From NCBI GenBank assembly GCA_016748015.1, contig JAAOMT010000028.1, forward strand, positions 62,001 to 126,000: a stretch of DNA of 64,000 bases. Reading direction: 5' to 3'. How positions within the stretch are numbered: the stretch's first letter is position 1; each line of letters opens with the position of its first letter. Shown one piece after another: positions 59,646 to 64,000 of this stretch. The notes under the pieces were generated by a model. The model saw only the letters and a program-made list of their open reading frames with translations. It did not search any database and was not told where the DNA came from. The translations under genes and the position numbers were made by a program. The DNA is from Geosiphon pyriformis. Lineage: Eukaryota > Glomeromycota > Glomeromycetes > Archaeosporales > Geosiphonaceae.

Positions 59646-61825
59646 ATGGCAACCACATTGAGTGCCTCTAGCAAAACTCCAAAGTCGAGTGGTTCTAAAG
59701 CTAAAAAAGCTAAATCAAAACGTACAGGACGGAAACTTGCCACTAGGACAAAAGTAATTGTTCGTCGTTTACCTCCTAACGTCCCAGAGGAAAAGTTTTT
59801 AGAGTCGGTCAAACCTTGGGCTAACGAGCTAACCACTGACTGGTACGTGTTTTACCCTGGTAGAGTTAGCAAAAGGTAAAGAAAAGACTTGTATATCTTT
59901 GATTATCCAAATTATCGTCGATTTCTTGGTGATCAAACTCTTGGGAACTTTTTTCGAGGTTCATAGCAAGAATAAGGAAAACATATTCTCGCGAGCTTAT
60001 TTTCACTTCAAAACCAGCGAAAATGTGTTAGAATTTCATCGTGGATATGATAATCATTTGTTTATTGACAGTAAAGGTTTGATTCAGAAAGTTTGTCCAA
60101 AATCGTTTACAATTGAAAAACCCAGCTATTAATTCATCAACAATTTTGACCAGGAGTCGAAACGAGGGCTATAGTCGAATTTGCAACTTTTCAGAAATTG
60201 CCCAAAGACCATAAGAAAGTCGACCCACGACAGGGAACTATTGATAGCGGTAAATTTTAAAAAAATTACCAGATCCTTACTACTCTTCTCTCTAGATTTT
60301 ACCCTTTTATATTCAACGAATAGATCTTGATTACCTCGCGTTTGTTGAATCATTGAAGGCGGAAGAAAATGCTCAAACTGCTTCAAAGGAGATTAATGCT
60401 GCCTCAGAATCAGGCGCTACCCAGCTTGAAAGATTGGAGACAAAATTAGCTGCTATTGCTGGTGCGAACTCTATATATTACAATATTTCAATTCAACCAT
60501 CCTAAAATTTCTATTATTTTAATAAACGTCTAAATACAATTATCAAAGCAAACGCAGCTGCTGTCGCAGCTGCTGTTCGAAAACCAAAAACAACACCACT
60601 ATTAGAGCATATCCGTGCATTAAAGTCTGGAACAAAAGCGAAATCTCCAACTTTAAAGTCACCTCCAATGGGTATCTTGGTTTCTCCTGTTTCACCCAAA
60701 GTGCCAAACAATGGATCACCCAACCCATCTAATAAACAATTATTACGTGCAAATAAAACGCCTGAGCTTGTCCCGCGATTGCCTCTGTCGGCTCCTGGAA
60801 GCCCCGGAAAACCAAGTAGAAAAGAAAGAGAGAGGAAGAAGCGAGAAAAAGAAAAAGAAAGAAGAGATAAAGGAAAAGAAAGAGAGAAAGATAAGCAGAA
60901 GGAAAAGGGAAAGGAAGAGAGAGAGAAGGAAAAAGATAAAGAGACGGAGGGTTCTTTTAAAGAACAGGATAAAGGAAATCAAACTCACGAAGCTAAAGAT
61001 GCAGGGAAAGAAAAGGACATTGGAAAAGACCGCGAGTTTATTAGAGAAAAGGAGAGAGAAAGAAGAAAGCAAAGGGATCGTGAGAGACGCGAAGCTAAAG
61101 CACAAGCTGCTGTTGCTCAATCACAGCAGTCACAATACCCGGCTTCGACAACCTCTGATACCAATAATACAAATCCGGATAGGAGTTCAGAAAAAAGTCC
61201 AGAGAGAAGATTTGATCGTAGAGACGCGAAAAGAAAAATCTCCATTCAACAGAGGCAAAAAGATCAAATCCGACAAATAATTCAACGTCCTTCTGCTACG
61301 AAGGAAGAGGAATCTGAAGCGGTTCAACCAACTGAATTGTCAGCTACCGCTACAGCGAAACCAACTTCCCAGCCAGAGAGTATAAATCCATCATCTCATC
61401 CTCCCTCTCCTTTAAGCGCACCAAAAACACCAACATCTCCTACAAGACCTAAAGAGCATCATCCTCGTCGTCGTGACCGTGACCGTGATCGAGACCGCAA
61501 CAAAAGGCAAAGTGCAGAAATGAAACCGATACCTCAAATAAAAATTTTGACCAAACCACCCACGCCTAAGTTAACTGATAAAATATCCGAAAGTCTTCCA
61601 TCTTATGCTACTAGTCCAAATGCTTCATCAATCACCTCTGGATTGACTACTGATATAACAAATAATGGTACCCCGACTATTGTAGCATCCACCAGTTCCT
61701 CCAGTCCTATTGTTGAACCAATTGCTACTGTGAAAACTGCAACACAACAACAACACAATGGTCCCCATAGTCCGTATCGAGGGCGTGGTGGACGAGGCTA
61801 TTTTGGTAAACGTGGACGTTGGTAA
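59646..61825 (+). CDS. UPF3/SMG4 nonsense-mediated mRNA decay factor, 5 exons, 616 aa
   Basis: Exons: 59646-59875, 59967-60076, 60154-60249, 60324-60461, 60549-61825; GT-AG introns, 1851 bp in frame. The SMG4/UPF3 RNP-type domain covers about residues 35-165: TKVIVRRLPPNVPEEKFLES, SRAYFHFK, LEFHRGYDNHLFIDSKG, RAIVEFATFQKLPK, then KVDPRQGTID and DYLAFVESL. It binds UPF2 and connects the exon-junction or 3'UTR signal to UPF1 in degrading transcripts with premature stops. A long C-terminal half follows: about 100 residues almost purely Lys/Glu/Arg/Asp (from near 60815), a Ser/Pro-rich region with RDRDRDRDR, and a closing GRGGRGYFGKRGRW, an RGG-type RNA-binding tail. Confidence 0.92.
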
Positions 61826-62250
61826 TGATTCAATCACGACTTAATGTTCTTTGTTTCAATTTCTTAACAGGAATGGAAATCGGCTTCGACAGTGTAGGAT
61901 AAAAAATTCGGTCATCATTTCAAAATGTGTCCAGTGATAATATATCATTTTAACAGCGAATTTTAATTTTTAGCGCTAAATGATTCAACTATTTATTGAA
62001 TTTCATATGCTTTTATTTGTCAACTCAACTGATCAATTTCATTATAATGTACCTCACTTGTTTAAATGCTTTCAAAAATACCAACAGACTGAAATAATAA
62101 ATTATGTAAAAAGGTAATCTATTTTTTTGATTAAGCAAGAATTCAAAAACAAGATAAAAATCCATTTATTTATTCAGAATTAATGTTTAAAAATATGGGG
62201 TAAAAAACTTGTGTCTTCAATTGTAAAAAGTTGGAGAAAAAACTACATAA
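61826..62250. other. UPF3 3' flank passing into repeat DNA
   Basis: No gene. AT content rises sharply beyond about 62.1 kb, where the LINE-3 leader begins. Confidence 0.5.
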
Positions 62251-64000
62251 CAAAAATATAAACACAATTATTTAGTTGTACTGTTTTAAAACAAATAAAA
62301 TCAAAATTAAATATAATTTAAAATTTTATTTAAAATTTTTATTATTAAAATTTATTAATTATAAATTATTATTTTTACAATAATATTAAATACAAAATAA
62401 AAAAGCTTTTTTATCTTTTTTCTAAAAATCTTAAAAAAAGAAAAAGTTTTTTAAAAATGGTTTGTTTTTGTTTTATTTTTATATTATTAAATTAGAAAAC
62501 TTTTTTGTTTAAGATATAACCAAATACAAAACTGGAAAACTTTTTCTTTTTCTTATTTTTTATGATTACGATTAAAGCAAAGAGTAAAAAAGTTTTAAAC
62601 ATTATTTTTTTTATAGTAACTAATAAAGTTTCAACAAAAAAAAGTTTTTTTATTGTTAAAGCAGCTAGACAAAATATTTTGACAATATTTTCTTTAAATA
62701 TTAGTAGTAAAAAGCTGCCAAAAGCAGTTTTTGAAGCATTTTTATCTTTAATTAATAATTATTTTCTAATTAAAGTTTTTCTAAGAAATATATTTAAATT
62801 AATTCTAGTATTGTTTTTATCTTTTTCAAAAGCCCCAAAGTTTTTAACAGCAATAGTTGCTTGTATTTGTTATTATTATACCAAATTTTTTTTTTAATAT
62901 AAGCAATAATAATTATAACATATTTTTAAGACAAACCAAGATTAATTACTAGCTATATTGTCAAATATAATGTTTTTTAACAGATTTTTGTTAATTTTAA
63001 AAGCAAAATAATTTATTAGGTTATTTAATTTTAAGAATTAAGCTAATTATATAAAAACTAAATCAATTTTTGCTTTTTTGTTTTTTGGTATTGTCTTTAA
63101 TAGTGCTTAGAAAACAATTTCTAATTGTTAAAAGTTTTTTAAATAAATAGTTTTTACTTTAATGCTTAATTCTATTTTTAAGATCAAATTAATCTTGGTT
63201 AATTTTTTGTTTTATCTGTTATTTGGCTTTATTAAACTTAAGTCAGATTTCAAAGATAACATTAAGTTGTTTTATGTAGAATTTGCTTCTAAATTTTTTT
63301 TGGTTGCTGTTGTTAAAGTTTTTATTAATGGTTTTTTTGATATATTTTCTAATAATATAAAAAATACTTTTGGTATTTTTGGTGTTGTTACTTCTATTAA
63401 ATTAAAATCTGCTGGTTTATAATAATATATTATTGTTAATTTTAAAAACTTTTTTTTTGCTGATATTATTCTTAATAACTAATTTGTACTAATTAAAAAA
63501 AATAGTGTTTGAATTCTTTTTTTCTTTAATTAAAAAGAAATTATTATTTTAAAAATTTTTTTTTCAATTATACTGTTTTTAAAATTAGTAATATGATTTT
63601 TTAAGTTAGTAATTATATTTGTTTTATTTTTTACTTTTTTAATTTTTATTATTATTAATACTTTAATATTATTACTTTAAAATTTCATAAAAAACTAAAT
63701 CTTTACTATAGCAAAAACTAATACTTTATATAAATATTATATTTAATAAAAAAACTTCTAAGTGCTATTACTATTACAAATATTAAAGTTTGAACTATTT
63801 ATTTACTAATTACAAAATGTTTTTATTTATTTTTCTTAGGTTGTTTTTTAAGTTAGTTGTTGGCTCTTAATTTTTTATATTATTTATTATTAATAACAAG
63901 TTTTATATTATGATTTTTGTCTCTTTAATTCTTCTTTTTATTGTTTTTTTGGCTGCTTTTGTTATTAATCTTGTCATTAGATTTAGATTGAATTTTTTGG
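62250..64000 (+). mobile_element. LINE-3: 5' part of an AT-shifted LINE copy, cut by the window end
   Basis: A leader similar to that of LINE-1 (TCTAAAAATCTTAAAA near 62420) is followed by an ORF1 relic homologous to LINE-2 ORF1. G and C are scarce. The element continues beyond 64000. Confidence 0.7.
62562..63422 (+). pseudogene. LINE-3 ORF1 N-terminal part (decayed)
   Basis: The ORF at 62562-62897 reads ITIKAKSKKVLNIIFFIVTN and FFIVKAARQNILTIFSLN, matching LINE-2 ORF1 (AMTKAKSKKAVLDIFPEISN and FFVVKAIRQNILEAFSLS). A second piece, 63162-63422, has FKDNIKLFYVEFASKF and NNIKNTFGIFGVVTSIKLKS, matching the LINE-2 segment SKDNVKLFCMKFAFQNF and the RRM-like block AANIKMALGVFGEIFCIQL. The stretch between is broken. 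Replacements are mostly those expected from C-to-T and G-to-A change. Confidence 0.7.

Noticed and set aside
60743-61120. Phe/Leu/Ser-rich minus-strand ORF of 125 codons
   Set aside because: It is the antisense of the Lys/Glu-rich block of UPF3, which always gives Phe/Leu/Ser.

Overview
This is a eukaryotic, very AT-rich window with short GT-AG introns (about 50-400 bp), compact fungal-type genes and a heavy load of decayed retrotransposons. The gene set (forkhead factor, MMADHC, p24/TMED, MBF1, arrestin-like, Vac1/Rabenosyn-5, anoctamin, UPF3) and the repeat style suggest an early-diverging fungus. An arbuscular mycorrhizal fungus (Glomeromycotina, Rhizophagus-like) is my best guess; this is inference from family content and composition, not a database match.

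Layout. 1-3.1 kb: AT-rich intergenic DNA ending in a 210-bp poly-A tract with a 20-N assembly gap. 3.19-4.77 kb: three-exon forkhead transcription factor (+). 5.6-12.4 kb: near full-length LINE-type retrotransposon (LINE-1, +) whose 4.6-kb ORF2 keeps one reading frame but carries about 18 in-frame stops. 12.9-41.6 kb: a second decayed LINE (LINE-2, -) split by a nest of LTR elements. Element A (13548-17049) sits in its 3' part. A solo A-type LTR (19083-37827) sits in its RT region. Inside that LTR lies the gypsy element B (19669-37575, -), and inside the protease region of B lies the gypsy element C (24606-34468, +). A third A-type LTR (38702-39591) sits further 5' in LINE-2. 41.6-46.1 kb: extremely AT-rich DNA holding a hypermutated A-type LTR.

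46.4-61.9 kb is a gene-dense block: MMADHC (-) and p24/TMED (+) divergent; MBF1 (-) and an arrestin-like gene (+) divergent; Vac1/Rabenosyn-5 (-); anoctamin (-); a 2.2-kb unassigned interval; UPF3 (+). 62.2-64.0 kb returns to repeat DNA, the 5' part of a third, strongly AT-shifted LINE copy.

The host genes form no single pathway: cobalamin trafficking, ER-Golgi cargo sorting, transcriptional co-activation, endosomal tethering, lipid scrambling or ion transport, and nonsense-mediated decay. The most unusual content is in the gypsy elements B and C. Both encode, between protease and reverse transcriptase, a cysteine-rich module with a shared HYPHN motif followed by a dUTPase domain, and both carry a related extra ORF just upstream of the 3' LTR. 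All LTR families here share TGTTA...TAACA ends and apparent 4-bp target duplications. Damage in all copies is dominated by GC-to-AT transitions.
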